Below, in pieces: positions 1-9,832 of a stretch of 33,843 bases of DNA (the stretch's first letter is position 1; each line of letters begins with the position of its first letter). The DNA is taken from contig JABCPU010000634.1 in assembly GCA_016800925.1 (NCBI GenBank), forward strand, positions 1 to 33,843, written 5' to 3'. A program made the translations under genes and the position numbers. The notes beneath the pieces are model-generated. The model was given only the letters and a program-made list of their open reading frames with translations. It made no database searches and was not told where the DNA came from. This DNA comes from Suillus spraguei (Eukaryota; Basidiomycota; Agaricomycetes; Boletales; Suillaceae).

Positions 1-580
1 TTTCAATTTTGGCACGTAATGCCTTGGGAATCCCTTTCCAAAAATAGGTGGCATGGTCATTGCTCGAAATCTTATTTTTAGCAAGCAGCCACCCTCCTAT
101 GGCAACAAATTCTCGTGTATACTTCTTCCACTCTGACAATGTTCGTATAGAGGCAGTGCGGTGTTTGTTGACAAAGCTAACCAGGCTGCGAACTTTGTAC
201 CTCTTGGCATCTTTGTCTGCATCAAAGAAGCTGAGAAAGTCTGCCTTCAATCCAGCCCAATCATTGTTTCTATAGTGTGGCAATATTTCTATGAGTCGAG
301 TGATACGTGATGAACAATACAGGGTAACATTCTCGCATTTTTCCCGATCGGTGGCTATCTGGTACTGGGTACATAATGTCTCATAGTGACGAAGAAATCT
401 CTTGACTTGGTTATACTTACCCTTGAACTTCTCAGGGGCATGCTTCCCTCCTGGCAAAGGTAAGATAAGAGGTATTTGGTAAGGTTGCACTACTTGCACA
501 GGAGCAACTGGAGGATTTGCAGGAGCGGCTTGTTGAATTTGAGCAGCTACGGCTGCACCTGGGTTTGCTGTTGGATTCAT
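1..580 (-). CDS. gag: Ty3/Gypsy-type gag, N-terminal 193 codons, runs off window
   Basis: Capsid precursor of an LTR retrotransposon; Gag packages the element RNA in cytoplasmic particles. The minus strand is open without a stop from the ATG at 580 to the window edge, so the protein is truncated by the window and not by mutation. The first ~30 residues are Ala/Pro/Gln-rich. After that comes the pattern usual for Agaricomycete Gypsy Gags: FKGKYNQVKRFLRHYE, a DWAGLKADFLSFFDAD block, SEWKKYTREFVAIGGWLL and FWKGIPKALRAK near the edge. The Met at 580 is the first in frame, and upstream (higher coordinates) lie a short leader, a primer-binding-site candidate and an LTR in the expected order. No lesions are visible, so this copy may be recent. 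Family assignment is from remembered sequence pattern. Confidence 0.85.
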   Translation of the reverse strand, partial: MNPTANPGAAVAAQIQQAAPANPPVAPVQVVQPYQIPLILPLPGGKHAPEKFKGKYNQVKRFLRHYETLCTQYQIATDREKCENVTLYCSSRITRLIEILPHYRNNDWAGLKADFLSFFDADKDAKRYKVRSLVSFVNKHRTASIRTLSEWKKYTREFVAIGGWLLAKNKISSNDHATYFWKGIPKALRAKIE

Positions 581-678
581 GATGACAATAGATAGGGGCT
601 ATGATTTAGTGAAAGTGTGTGGGTCAACAACAATAAGACTGGTCTGAATGCTTGAGGAGCGTAAAAAAAATAAACCAC

Positions 679-697
679 CCCCTCGCGGTGGGCTCCA
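679..697 (-). promoter_or_regulatory. Candidate tRNA primer-binding site
   Basis: On the minus strand this reads TGGAGCCCACCGCGAGG, beginning with the TGG that pairs with a tRNA 3' CCA. It starts 4 bases after the proposed LTR end and precedes gag by ~100 bp, as expected for a minus-strand primer site. The tRNA species was not identified. Confidence 0.5.
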
Positions 698-701
698 ATA
701 A

Positions 702-2075
702 TGTCTTCTTAGATAGATGATCTATAGATAAAGACCTATAAAACCAAATATCTCCACGGTCAGTGATTCAGACAAATACCAATGACTGATAACGTGGTTG
801 TACGTGGGTGGCTGTTTATGTTCCCCAGGCTACGGTCAGCAAATGAGTCACTTCTGTGAGATCAGCAAACTCTTGGACAATGACAAAGATTCTCGAAACA
901 ACTAAACTTCAAAGAAAAACACAGAAGTCAAACAAACTAAGAAACAAAAGTAACTGGCCGAATTACTCTCTCCAATGGAATGCAGGTGTTTTGCAACAAT
1001 TGTGCTACTGCAATTTGTGGGAAGTTACAACAATCACCTTCTCAGACAAGCAGGTAGAATCCCTGGTCAAGACTAGTCACTACTTCAGAGATCTTCTAGC
1101 TTACTATTGAACCTGCTGCCAAGGAACTCACTATGAGTATTAAGCAGTTAGCAGAACGGACGTCCTTGGATTTCAATACCAAGTCCCCTTTCAATAACTA
1201 GAGTCTATCAGTCAGTGAAGACCTCAACTCAGTATCGCTACTCAGATGTGCAAGATAGAGTGTTGCTATCAACTTCTGAAGTCTCTCCTACTAAGCTACT
1301 CTGGCCTTAGATGGACTAAAGAGACAACACAAATATTAGAAACACAAGGACACTTAGCACCAACAAACTTTGAAAAAGAGAGAGAGACCAGTAATCAAAG
1401 CAAAAGAAGAAAAGAGAAAGATTCAAAAGAAACAGAAGCAAGGAAACAGACAACAGAGAAAGAAAAAACAGAGAGGAAGATGATGAAAGAAACTAGAATG
1501 AATTTGTCAAAGAAAAAAGATTTGTTGTCTTGCTGGTTGTCAGACACAGTGAGCTCAGGGTCTTGCTAGTTGTTGAGCACAGTGAGCTCAAGGTAGTGCT
1601 ATCTCACAGAGTAGACTTCCAATCTTACTGTTGTTGACAATGTTCTTGACAGTGTGCTGATAGTGCTGCTCACACTTCACTCTCAGTTATATTTCTGAGG
1701 GGGAGAAAATCTCTCTCTTTTTTATTGACAAAAAGGTGGGTCTTATATAGACAAAATGAATGGCTATGCTACTGTTTTCCCACATTTTTGTAGGGGTGCT
1801 GACCTACCCTATTTATTGAATATTGTCATAGTTGATTTGTAATATGCTCAAGGGTGTGAGAAGAAGTCATGTGGGATATCAATGGCTATGCATAAATTTG
1901 AGATCAGGTGACTATTAGTGGCTATCCTAGGAGGAATATCAATTATGTAATATTTGAAGCATAAATCTGCACTTTTTTGTAGATGTATAGAAATGACGCG
2001 AGTGAATCATAATGTGTTTCATGAGTTTCTCTGCAGGGTAACTCTATGTAATTATTTTGCTGGGGTCACCTGACA
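702..2075 (-). repeat. Long terminal repeat (5' LTR) of the edge Gypsy element
   Basis: About 1,374 bp bounded by TGTC at 702 and GACA at 2075, the inverted TG...CA termini typical of LTRs. It sits directly upstream of the primer-site candidate and gag. A TATA-like TATATAAG motif lies on the minus strand near 1750, placing U3 at the high-coordinate side. The small ORFs inside (856-1110, 1246-1569) have low-complexity Lys/Thr/Glu-rich translations and no recognisable domain, so I treat them as non-coding. Only one LTR of this element is in the window, so the boundaries rest on termini and spacing rather than on comparison with a partner. Confidence 0.55.
1741..1752 (-). promoter_or_regulatory. 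TATA-like element inside the LTR
   Basis: The minus strand reads GTCTATATAAGA. It is the best TATA match inside the proposed LTR and points towards gag, about 1.17 kb upstream of the ATG. Transcription start is inferred only. Confidence 0.3.
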
Positions 2076-2249
2076 TCTGTGGGAATATTATGAAGTAGTT
2101 TCTGTAGCCAAACATACATAAACACACCCATGAAAAAATGAATTAGAAATAATAAGCAAACTTTTACGAGCAAAAAGAAACTTTCGATTCTGTGTCATGG
2201 ATTGATTTCTGAATAGAGGAACACTAAGCTATTATAGTCCTGGTACTAT

Positions 2250-2306
2250 TTTTCAGCTGCAGTAGTGCTTAGTCAGCCATGCACCAGACCAGTTTGGTGC
2301 GTGTCA
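2250..2306 (-). pseudogene. Possible short fragment related to the 3527-6303 gene
   Basis: This stretch resembles 4568-4610, part of the decayed minus-strand gene at 3527-6303: both contain TTTCAGCTGCAGT followed by CAGTTTGGTGC. In translation both give a His-Gln-Thr ... Thr-Ala-Ala-Glu pattern. The match is short and imperfect and is cut by an LTR fragment at ~2307. It could be coincidence. Confidence 0.25.
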
Positions 2307-2444
2307 CCGTCACGCAACCCCTTCCGGGTCTTCGGACGAATAACTCCTCCCTGAAATAAAGGGCATTACTCGAGAAAGGGGCACAGTGTACGAACTGAGG
2401 CCAAAGCCCTTCAGATCTCTCTACCCTTGAGTACAGTCTTAACA
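2307..2444 (-). repeat. Truncated LTR fragment, same family as the 3657 and 8628 solo LTRs
   Basis: Matches the right-hand ends of the LTRs at 3657-4424 and 8628-9396 nearly base for base, from the CCGTCACGCAAC block through the 'AGAAAGGGGCACAGTG' block to the terminal TTAACA. The remaining ~630 bp of the LTR is missing. In the LTR's own orientation (minus) this is its first ~138 bp. No target duplication is visible because one end is lost. Confidence 0.85.
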
Positions 2445-2520
2445 CACTGAGCGTTTTGTGCGAACCATAGGGAACCTGTTCAAACCGTAACCGCACCATA
2501 TGTACTAGTAAATAATCACC

Positions 2521-3010
2521 TTGAGAAAGAGGAAGCTCGATGTCTGTTTTGGTCGTGCAGCTGGCAAAAATTCAACAAAAATACAAAGTATTATTCAACT
2601 GCATGCAGCCAGTGTGATACACGTCAAAATGCCTTTGCAACTCAATGCTCCAGCACTCAATCCTGATGGCTCCCTAAAAATGCTGAAGAGATGGAATGGG
2701 TTCACTCTCCTACTAGTGAACCTGTATCATTGACTCTCAAAATACCAGCAAGAAATAGACCGTCCTCACCAACCCCATTCAAAATCATATCTTCAACCCC
2801 TGCTGACTTCACAAATCCTCGAAAACGAAAAGCTGACAATTCCACACCTGCAGTAACTTCCGATCCAATGCCAATGGCATCGACTCACCCAAAAGGGCAG
2901 GTTGGTGCCAATACAAAGTCGAAGAAGACCGCAACTGTTGCAAAGCCACCGGCAATTGCATGGGTGAAGCAAAATAGGCTTCATCGCATCATCAGGTTCC
3001 TTAATTTCTC
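2521..3010 (+). pseudogene. Degenerate Pro/Ser/Lys-rich reading frame of unknown function
   Basis: Two overlapping frames give one plausible protein: MPLQLNAPALNPDGSLK, then after a one-base shift in an A-run near 2680, EEMEWVHSPTSEP and a basic Ser/Thr/Pro-rich tail with a KRKAD-type nuclear-localisation-like patch. The shift suggests decay. The 'NPDGSLKDAEE-EW' style resembles regions I have seen in Agaricomycete repetitive hypothetical proteins, but I cannot name a family. It ends where the AT-rich inverted-repeat patch begins. Confidence 0.3.
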
Positions 3011-3260
3011 CTTATCCTGACTTATCTGCCTTAATCTGCCTTAATTTGCATAATAATAAGATTTAAGAAAGCTTAAAATAAGGAGAATAAGGAGGTCCGT
3101 CTCCTTAAATGTCCCTTAAAAACCTCCTTAAATAAGGAGGTCGTGATTCTCAAGGTGGATAAGTCAGAAAAGGCAGCCAAGCATACAATTATTGAGATAT
3201 GGAACAAGAGACAAAAAAAGTAGGCTAAGGGAAAATAAGGAGGTCGTTGAGTCAAAGGAC
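3000..3260. repeat. AT-rich inverted-repeat patch (possible MITE remnant)
   Basis: Contains a perfect hairpin CCTCCTTA-AA-TAAGGAGG at 3123-3140, a second pair (TTTCTCCTTAT near 3003 against ATAAGGAGAAT near 3079), and repeated AATAAGGAGGTC motifs near 3083, 3131 and 3235. No coding signal. Element boundaries and target duplication could not be defined. Confidence 0.4.
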
Positions 3261-3526
3261 AAAAGGTAACAAGGTGATTTATAAGTCTAAGCAGGTCCGA
3301 AAAAATGCATGATAGTGTGAGCGGTAATTGTGTGAACAGATGAGACGGAAGGTAGGAAGGTGAGCACATGAGTTCTGTAGGATATCATGGCATCAGATTG
3401 AGAAAAGTAAGAAAGAAAAAACATTACAGATGTGGATAAGTAAGCGTGGATTCATGAGAACTTGAGTGTCACTGTCTCAATCTCATCCTGACCCCTGCGG
3501 TGCGTGGGCTTCATGTATTGTTGAGA

Positions 3527-6303
3527 TCATATAACAATCTCTCTGGTGCGTGTGTGTGGCAATTCATTAATTCGCTCCATGTAAGCAATGGTGTCCATCT
3601 CACAGTTGCCCGATGAAAATGCAGTGCCAGTATTGCTCATCTTGTTCATGGCCTGATGTCATATACCATACTTCTGATCCCAGATCCGATCATATCCAAT
3701 CAGATCCGATCGATTCTATTTCCGTCTGGTCCACAGATCCTGTCCGGATCGCCTATCTGAATGTGCCCACTTCTCGCACTCTAACTCCCTTGTGGATATC
3801 TGCGTCTATCTCCTTTCATCATTCCTCCTGTTTCCGGTATCCCAGCTGTGTATATTTCCGTCCTGTGTCACTGATCCGTTACCTGTGTTTCATTTCTGAT
3901 TCGTGCTTACTGATCCGCTGTGCATTAACTAATAGACTTCCATTATACATTGTACATAGCCTTGGTCCCGGACTCGTTGATTATCCATACTAGATACTTA
4001 CAGTATATAAACCACTTGTAGATCTCCGTAGAACCTTAGATCAAATATCATCTTAGATTCTGCTCATTCTGCTTCCTCCGGACTTAACTCACTTTCTGCT
4101 CTAAGTCATCTTCCGAGACTTGGGATTGATTCCTTTAGTCTATATCTTCGACTCTATCTTTGGATAGTCTACCTCTGTTAGTTTCTAGTTAGGAACTCAT
4201 TCCAAAGCTAGCCTTAATCCTCATTCCATCCCTACGCTCTGGATAACCTTCGGACATATCATATCTGATTCCTTTGGACTTCCGGATCCGTCATGCAACT
4301 CCTTCCGGATCTTCGGACACATACCTACTCCCTGAAATAAGGGCATTACTCGGGAAAGGGGCACAGTGCATGAACTGAGGCCAAAGCCCTTCAGATCTTT
4401 CACCCTTTGAGTACGGTCTTAACACCTGATTAAGTGTCAATGCAATCTTGTGGTTTTTCTTGCCATTGACCAGAGTGTCGTCCATTAGTATAAGATTGTC
4501 ACAAGCCAAAATAAGTGTGCGCTCAGCCTGCAAATGAGAAGTGATTAAGTCTTGCAAAGCAGCAAAAAACTTTCAGCTGCAGTCGCCAGGGCAAGCACAG
4601 TTTGGTGCCCAGATAAACCAGTGTCAATCAAATCTATCTTCTTGTACCCATGGATAGCGTTGAGGTGGGCGGCAAAAAACATGCAAGATGAATTCAGACA
4701 GAAAGGCTCCAGGCGAGTCTTCATTGTCCGGATTTTCATACACAAAACATGAGTCCTGAAGCTGATATTCAGCATATTCCTTTCATGCCTCTGGAGTCTT
4801 GAAATATTCATGCAAAGAGAAAAACACCATCAGGACAGTGATGGCAGTGGAACCAAAGGTCCCCATCCACTCCGAGAATTGGCAGACCTGCCAATGTGTA
4901 GTAGTTTACTGATTAGAATACAAAATAATATTTTACTCACCAAATTAAAACAGTAACCGTCAACCTCAAAGCTCCCAGGTTCACGATACACTGCTAAATA
5001 AATGTCATCACAGATGCCTGAAAGTTCTTCGTCGGGGATTGTCCAAGGATAATCAGAGGTTCCGATCCAGTACATAACTGATGGAAGAAATTTAGAACAC
5101 CATTTTGACAAGTTCTGAGCATTGTTGGGCAAGTGGGAATTCCTGTTTTTTCTTCCTTGAGGCTGATTGACTTTCCTTGGGTGGCTGGCATGTGATGACG
5201 ACTTTTGGTTTTGACAGGCTTCTTATCTGACTCCGCAATATCAACTGACATATGTTAAAGGAATTTGTCAGCTCTCTTGTATCAGTAAGTTCTGCCACAT
5301 ACAGAGGTTGTGAGCTGAACTTTTTGTTGACCTAGATTTGCAATAAGTCAGTTTACTAGTTCTCTTATCTGAACCTCCTTACCTTGGTATCAACCTCAGG
5401 CTGCTGCTGATCTTTCATCTTGACATCATCATCCATGTTGTCAACTACATCCTTGACTTCAGCATCTTCATCAGCATCTGGATCATCTTGGACTTCACGT
5501 TCTTCTTCTTCCTCCAATGAGTCGGACAAGGTGCACTTTTTCCCCTGGACACATCTTCAACAGTCTGTTATATATGCATGACTCCCTGCCTTCATTCTAG
5601 TATATCCCAGAAGGTGCAAATTCACTCACCATCCCAGCCCAATTTCTGATCATCTGATCATCAAATTCCTCAGTTGCATCAACATCTTTTGTCCACTCCG
5701 AGTCATCATTGTTCAAGACCGCTGATGATATTTACTATTAGCCTTGCTTGGAAGCATGAGTTGATCCATACCAGTGTTTTGTGTACTTGGTGGCACAGAG
5801 GGCTGGAATTGGGACTGAAATGCGACGTTCTTCGCCCACTTCTGTACTCCCACTTCCTCTGAAGGTCGGGAAGACTTGGCTGCGCTATGGGTTATGGAAC
5901 AAAGGAAGTCAAAATAATACAAGGCGAGTTCTGATAGAAGCAACATTATTGTTCAAAATAGGAAGACTTACGCCAGTTTTTTGGTTTTCCCATCAATGCT
6001 TCCCACACATGTCTGACTTAAGGTGGATATGCCGGTGTTAGAAACCTTTTGGTTGGCATTGACACCGTCCTTAAATTTGGCAAGCTTGAAAGCTGGATAC
6101 TTCCTCTTCTCTGTGCTCACAGAATGTTGAGTTGCTCCTGCACCGCCAGCTGTACAAGTCAAATCCAAATGGTAAGTCCTTGCAATAGTATTTTAGATTG
6201 TGCAACACTTGCTTACATGTTTTAGGGCCTAGGGTCCAGGTGAGGCTTTGGTCTAACAAGCCATCCAGGACCAGCAAGCTGAGCATTCTGTTCAACAGCC
6301 ATG
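3527..6303 (-). pseudogene. Decayed multi-exon hypothetical gene split by a solo LTR
   Basis: Function unknown; it resembles a multi-copy Agaricomycete hypothetical family. Blocks in order on the minus strand: start MAVEQNAQLAGPGWLVRP (6303); a basic block with EKRKYPAFKLAKFKDG (~6150-5970); EEFDDQMIRNWAGM (~5690-5620); a strongly acidic exon, LEEEEEREVQDDPDADED (~5545-5393); YWIGTSDYPWTIPDEELSGI (~5080-4940, followed by GTGAGT); FGSTAITVLMVFFSLHEYF and HLNAIHGYKKIDLIDTG (~4867-4567); and a last exon from 4536. Lesions: an in-frame TGA where Trp is expected (EA*KEYAEY), a frameshift in a T-run near 4680, and insertion of the LTR at 3657-4424. The frame resumes exactly past the LTR (AMNKMSNTGTAFSSGN) and stops at 3527. 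Exon edges are approximate. Confidence 0.65.
3657..4424 (-). mobile_element. Solo LTR (768 bp) with 5-bp target duplication CCTGA
   Basis: Runs from TGTCATATACC to TTAACA; in its own orientation TGTTAAGACC...ATATGACA. It is flanked by perfect direct repeats CCTGA at 3652-3656 and 4425-4429. It is closely similar to 8628-9396 over its full length and to 2307-2444 at one end. There is no internal coding region, so it is a solo LTR left by LTR-LTR recombination. It lies inside the last exon of the gene at 3527-6303, in the same orientation. Confidence 0.93.
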
Positions 6304-6304
6304 G

Positions 6305-6528
6305 TGTCACGAATTCCAAATACAAATCATTACTCTTTTCTCAATTTCCCTAAAGCATCTAAACCCAGCGCTAAGACAAACCCAAATCCTATTGAAATTC
6401 CCATATCCGCTTCTATAACCGAACTTCCTGATGAAGAGGAAGAGATCTTTTATGATGCTATTGGATAAGATAAGATAAGATAGTATCACGTGATCTTAGA
6501 ACCTTCTAGAATATGATATCATAACAAT
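6305..6528 (+). pseudogene. Retroelement-derived frame ending in Asp/Glu-rich tail (copy 1 of 3)
   Basis: The plus frame from ~6310 to the stop at 6466-6468 reads NHYSFLNFPKASKPSAK ... PDEEEEIFYDAIG. It is followed by tandem GATAA units and the joint to the LTR at 6529. Two further copies occur, at 10738-10879 (plus) and 11600-11775 (minus), always with Gypsy pieces, so it belongs to that element family. Copies 1 and 3 begin at the same TGTCACGAATTCC, which could itself be an element or LTR edge. The role of the peptide in the element is unknown. Confidence 0.55.
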
Positions 6529-7100
6529 GTCACAACTATCACATCATACGATTCTCGTTTCTATTTTATGATTGGCTAGTGGTTTCAAACTCAGTTTATA
6601 TCTCAGTTTCAATATGTGTATATAGTTAGCTAGTTTCGTTGTAGTATGTTACGACCATGCAAAACCGGAGATTAGCAAGAAGTCCTGGTCTTACATGGGG
6701 TTGTACCGAAGGGTTGTAAGTCAAAGGGGCTTGGCCTCAGCTCGTACGCTGTGCCCCTTACCCGAGTATGTGCCCTTAATTTCGGATGAAGTCCAAGGGA
6801 GAGTTCTGGTGGAGTCCGGATGGAGGGTCCGGATGAACTCTAAGGCAGGATAGCTCGACAGAGCTCCGATGGACTTCCGGATGAGCGTGGGAATGCGCCG
6901 GAACTATTTCCGGAAGGTAGGGAGTAATGGTAACACTACTGGAACAAGTTCCAAGTAGAACGGATGAAGGATGGACCGCTGGACAAAGTCCAGGGCAGGA
7001 TAGGAGCAGAGCTCTGGAGGGAAAGATGATCCATAGATGTCAGAGGATAGGATAGGATGGATCCAAAGGACTAGGGGTCCGAAGGTCCGGAGCTCGGAGG

Positions 7101-7265
7101 AGCGGAGGAGCGGAGGAGCGGAGGAGCGGAGGAGCGGAGGAGCGGAGGAGCGGAGGAGCGGAGGAGCGGAGGAGCGGAGGAGCGGAGGAGCGGAGGAGCG
7201 GAGGAGCGGAGGAGCGGAGGAGCGGAGGAGCGGAGGAGCGGAGGAGCGGAGGAGCGGAGGAGCGG
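7101..7265 (+). repeat. 8-bp minisatellite AGCGGAGG, 21 units
   Basis: Virtually perfect tandem units of AGCGGAGG inside the solo LTR. The sister LTR at 31069-32309 has only three diverged units at the equivalent place (~31507-31530). Both strands give long repetitive open frames because the array lacks stops; these are not genes. Confidence 0.97.
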
Positions 7266-7935
7266 ATGATCGGATGATCGGATGAGCATAGCTCTGTGGA
7301 TCTTAGAGGAAGTGTTGGCTACTAGAGAGGAGTAGGTCCAGATATAGTGTAGAGATAGTATAGACTACTCCGGACAAGGTCCGGACAAGGTCCGGAATAG
7401 AAACAGACAGTATAAGACTACCAAAGGTAGAGTCGGAGGTGAAACAGATGATAGACGGAGATGGACGAAGTCCGAACAGATTATAGGACATAGGATCAAA
7501 GCTCCGGCCTAGGGAGTAATCCCATAGGCCTGAGTTGGAAGCTTACAAGGGCTGGAGCCCAAGTGCAAGAATGGAGACGGAGTTATATAGACATGATAAC
7601 AGGATACAGAGTAATCAAAGGAATATACAGAAGTAGGAACAATGAATCAGACTAAGGTCTGCAGGAGTTGTACTACAAGTTTATATACTGTAGGAGCATG
7701 CCGGAGGGTAAGTACGGATAGTCCGAGGCTATGTCTGAAGCATACAGAAACACATTAGTAAGTACAGCGGGACATAAGGCTATGAACTCGGAGATGAAGC
7801 TTGTACGAAATACTTATCAAGACGGAGGCAGAGATCACCGAGAACCGGAAGCACAGAGATACCCAGAAGCCGGAGACACAGGTATATTCTAAAAGGGGTA
7901 ATGCGCAGGTGCGCGGGAATAGTTCGGATATGAAC

Positions 7936-8010
7936 TCGGATCGGATATGGACACGGATCGGGTATGGACACGGATCGGATATGGACACGGATCGGATATG
8001 GACACGGATG
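7936..8010 (+). repeat. 17-bp tandem repeat near the LTR 3' end
   Basis: About four units of CGGATATGGACACGGAT with single-base variants, continuing into degenerate GGATGG/GGATAT units up to ~8100. Related but shorter arrays occur at ~12425-12560 and ~32110-32240 in the other LTR copies. Confidence 0.9.
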
Positions 8011-8281
8011 GATATGGATTGGAGTGGATGGGTGGATCGGATATGTGAACTGGATTGGATGGGTGGATCAGATATGTGTAGGTTGGGTGTCTGGATGTCC
8101 ATGGATTGGATTTGATCTAGACCTGAATGTACGGTATATGACATAGTAGTTCTTTAGTTCAAACCTCTTGTATCTACAATTGTAGCAATCCAAGACATCC
8201 TTGCTCCTCTCTCTCTTTGTGATAACCTTAGTTTGAGTCCTAGTCTCTGCCCTTGCGTTAATTTGTTTGTGGGTTGTGACA

Positions 8282-8622
8282 TTAGGTTTGAACTTTAGGG
8301 GACTCCGACTCACATACCGCTGCATACTTTTCTTCTGGACTCCTCTTCAACGATAGTACCGTTGTAGACGATTCCTAGAAGTCTCTTATCATTTTCTGTA
8401 CATGTTTGTAAAGGCACTAGCCCTTTCAAACCAGTACAAAATGTTTTGTCTTGCCCAACCCTAAAAAAGTCGCAATCTTTCTTCTCCCCTTTGCTCATTT
8501 GAGCACATTTCTACCAATAGTCTTTTGTAGTTAGTAGACCTCTACCAGGCCCAGCCTTACATTGCTGCTGCTAGTAGACAGTGGACGAGCAACATTAGGT
8601 GTTCGATCCGTGACCTCAGTGC
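8282..8622 (+). other. Gypsy leader, first part, before the LTR insertion
   Basis: Sequence between the end of the 5' LTR and the solo LTR at 8628. It is interpreted as the untranslated leader of the gag start at 9833, continuing at 9402. No clear TGG-type primer site follows the LTR end. A 62-residue minus-strand ORF (8310-8498) is present but has no partner domain. Confidence 0.45.
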
Positions 8623-8627
8623 TGGCC

Positions 8628-9396
8628 TGTCATATACCATACTTCTAATCTCAGATCTGACCATATCCGATCAGATCCGATCGATTCCATATCCGTCTGG
8701 TCCACAGATCCTGTCCGGACCACCCATCTGAATGTGCTCACTTCTCGCACGTTAACTCCCTTGTGTATATCCGCGTCTATCTCCTTTCATCATTCCTCCT
8801 GTTTCCAGTATTCCGGCTATGTATATTTCCCTCCTATGTCACTGATCTGTTACCTGTGTTCATTTCCGATTCGTGCTTACTGATCCGTTGTGCATTAACT
8901 AATAGACTTCCGTTACACTTCATACATAGCCCTTGGTCCTGGACCTGTTGATTATCCGTCTCAGATACTTACAGTATATAAACCACTTGTAAATCTCCGT
9001 AGAACCTTAGTTCGAATATCATCTTAGATTCTACTCATTCTGTTTCCTCCGGACTTAAGCCACTTTCCACTTTAAGTCACCTTCCGAGACTTAGGATTGA
9101 TTCCTATAGTCTATATCTCCGACTCTATCTTCGGATAGTCTACTTCCGTTAGTTTCTAGTTAGGAACTCGTTCCGAAGCTAGCCTTAATCTTTGTTCTAT
9201 CCTTACATTCCGAATAACCTTCGGACGTATCATATCCGATACCTTCGGACGCCCGGATCCGTCACGCAACTCCTTCCGGGTCTTCAGATGAATAACTCCT
9301 CCCTGAAATAAGGGGCATTACTTGAGAAAGGGGCACAGTGCACGAACTGAGGCCAAAGCCCTTCGGATCTCTCTACCCTTGAGTATGGTCTTAACA
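8628..9396 (-). mobile_element. Solo LTR (769 bp) with target duplication TGGCC
   Basis: Termini TGTCATATACC...TTAACA; perfect direct repeats TGGCC at 8623-8627 and 9397-9401. Near-identical in length and sequence to 3657-4424. Inserted in the Gypsy leader, opposite in orientation to the host element. No internal genes. Confidence 0.94.
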
Positions 9397-9401
9397 TGGC
9401 C

Positions 9402-9832
9402 CAAGACCCTGCCTGCTGAGCTCTACGATAATTTCCTTTTTAGATAGTTTCTTTTCATACAATAGAAGGTCTAGTCTTCTTCTGAGTATTTAGTGGAATT
9501 GCCTCATTGTTCAAGATAGACTGGTCGCTTGTAAGCTTCGGCTGGAAGAGCATCGTGTCCCTCGAGATAACTTTTCCCACTTGGAAGATCACAAAAACCT
9601 TTACTATAGTTTTCCTAGTTAGTAAATAGGGAAGCGCCTAGTTGGGTTGATTAAAGAACCCTTTAGGACCTGAGTACATGGTAGATCCAATCAGATATCG
9701 GGGACCACTCAGTTTTCCATTTACATACTTCTTTTCCCATCTCCTTTTCACCATCTTTCCTATTTGGGTTGACCGTTATGACTAGTCAACCACAGACATC
9801 AGTAAATCGGGTTCCAGAATACAACTGGTACT
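9402..9832 (+). other. Gypsy leader, second part, upstream of gag
   Basis: Resumes after the LTR insertion and runs to the gag ATG at 9833. No ORF of note. It contains T/C-rich stretches (9730-9770) but no confirmed regulatory motif. Confidence 0.4.

Larger units (their letters stand above)
6647..8143 (+). mobile_element. Solo LTR (1,497 bp) with target duplication TAGTA
   Basis: TGTTACGACCATGC...GGTATATGACA, flanked by perfect TAGTA direct repeats at 6642-6646 and 8144-8148. The empty target site, with a single TAGTA between the same flanks, is preserved in the reverse-oriented LTR at 10880-11131, which proves insertion into a pre-existing LTR. Full-length relative at 31069-32309, truncated relative at 11776-12647. 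It carries an expanded 8-bp minisatellite and a 17-bp tandem repeat, which explain its extra length. A TTTATATACT TATA-like motif near 7680 supports plus orientation. Confidence 0.95.
6529..8281 (+). mobile_element. 5' LTR of a Gypsy element (251 bp) split by a nested solo LTR
   Basis: Termini TGTCACAAC (6529) and GTTGTGACA (8281) form perfect inverted ends. After removing the nested LTR at 6647-8143 and one target copy, the remaining ~251 bp matches, as reverse complement, the uninterrupted LTR at 10880-11131 (252 bp). Downstream lie a leader (split by another LTR) and a gag start at 9833, so this is likely the element's 5' LTR in plus orientation. The 5-bp sequences flanking it do not match each other, as expected for one LTR of a longer element. 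Confidence 0.8.

Noticed and set aside
856..1569. Two plus-strand ORFs of 84 and 107 residues
   Set aside because: Low-complexity Lys/Thr/Glu-rich translations inside the proposed LTR, with no domain or coding partner.
7037..7289. Open frames on both strands encoding repeating 8-residue units (EERRSGGA and its antisense)
   Set aside because: They are produced by the 8-bp minisatellite, which lacks stops in several frames, and lie inside a solo LTR with target duplications.
7936..8010. Regular short repeats that could suggest a CRISPR-like array
   Set aside because: Units are contiguous 17-mers without spacers, inside a eukaryotic LTR; a tandem repeat explains them.
7755..8144. 129-residue minus-strand ORF rich in Ile-Arg-Ser-Asp-Pro
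   Set aside because: Antisense of the LTR's 17-bp repeat; similar ORFs appear wherever that LTR end recurs (12232-12456, 32079-32279).
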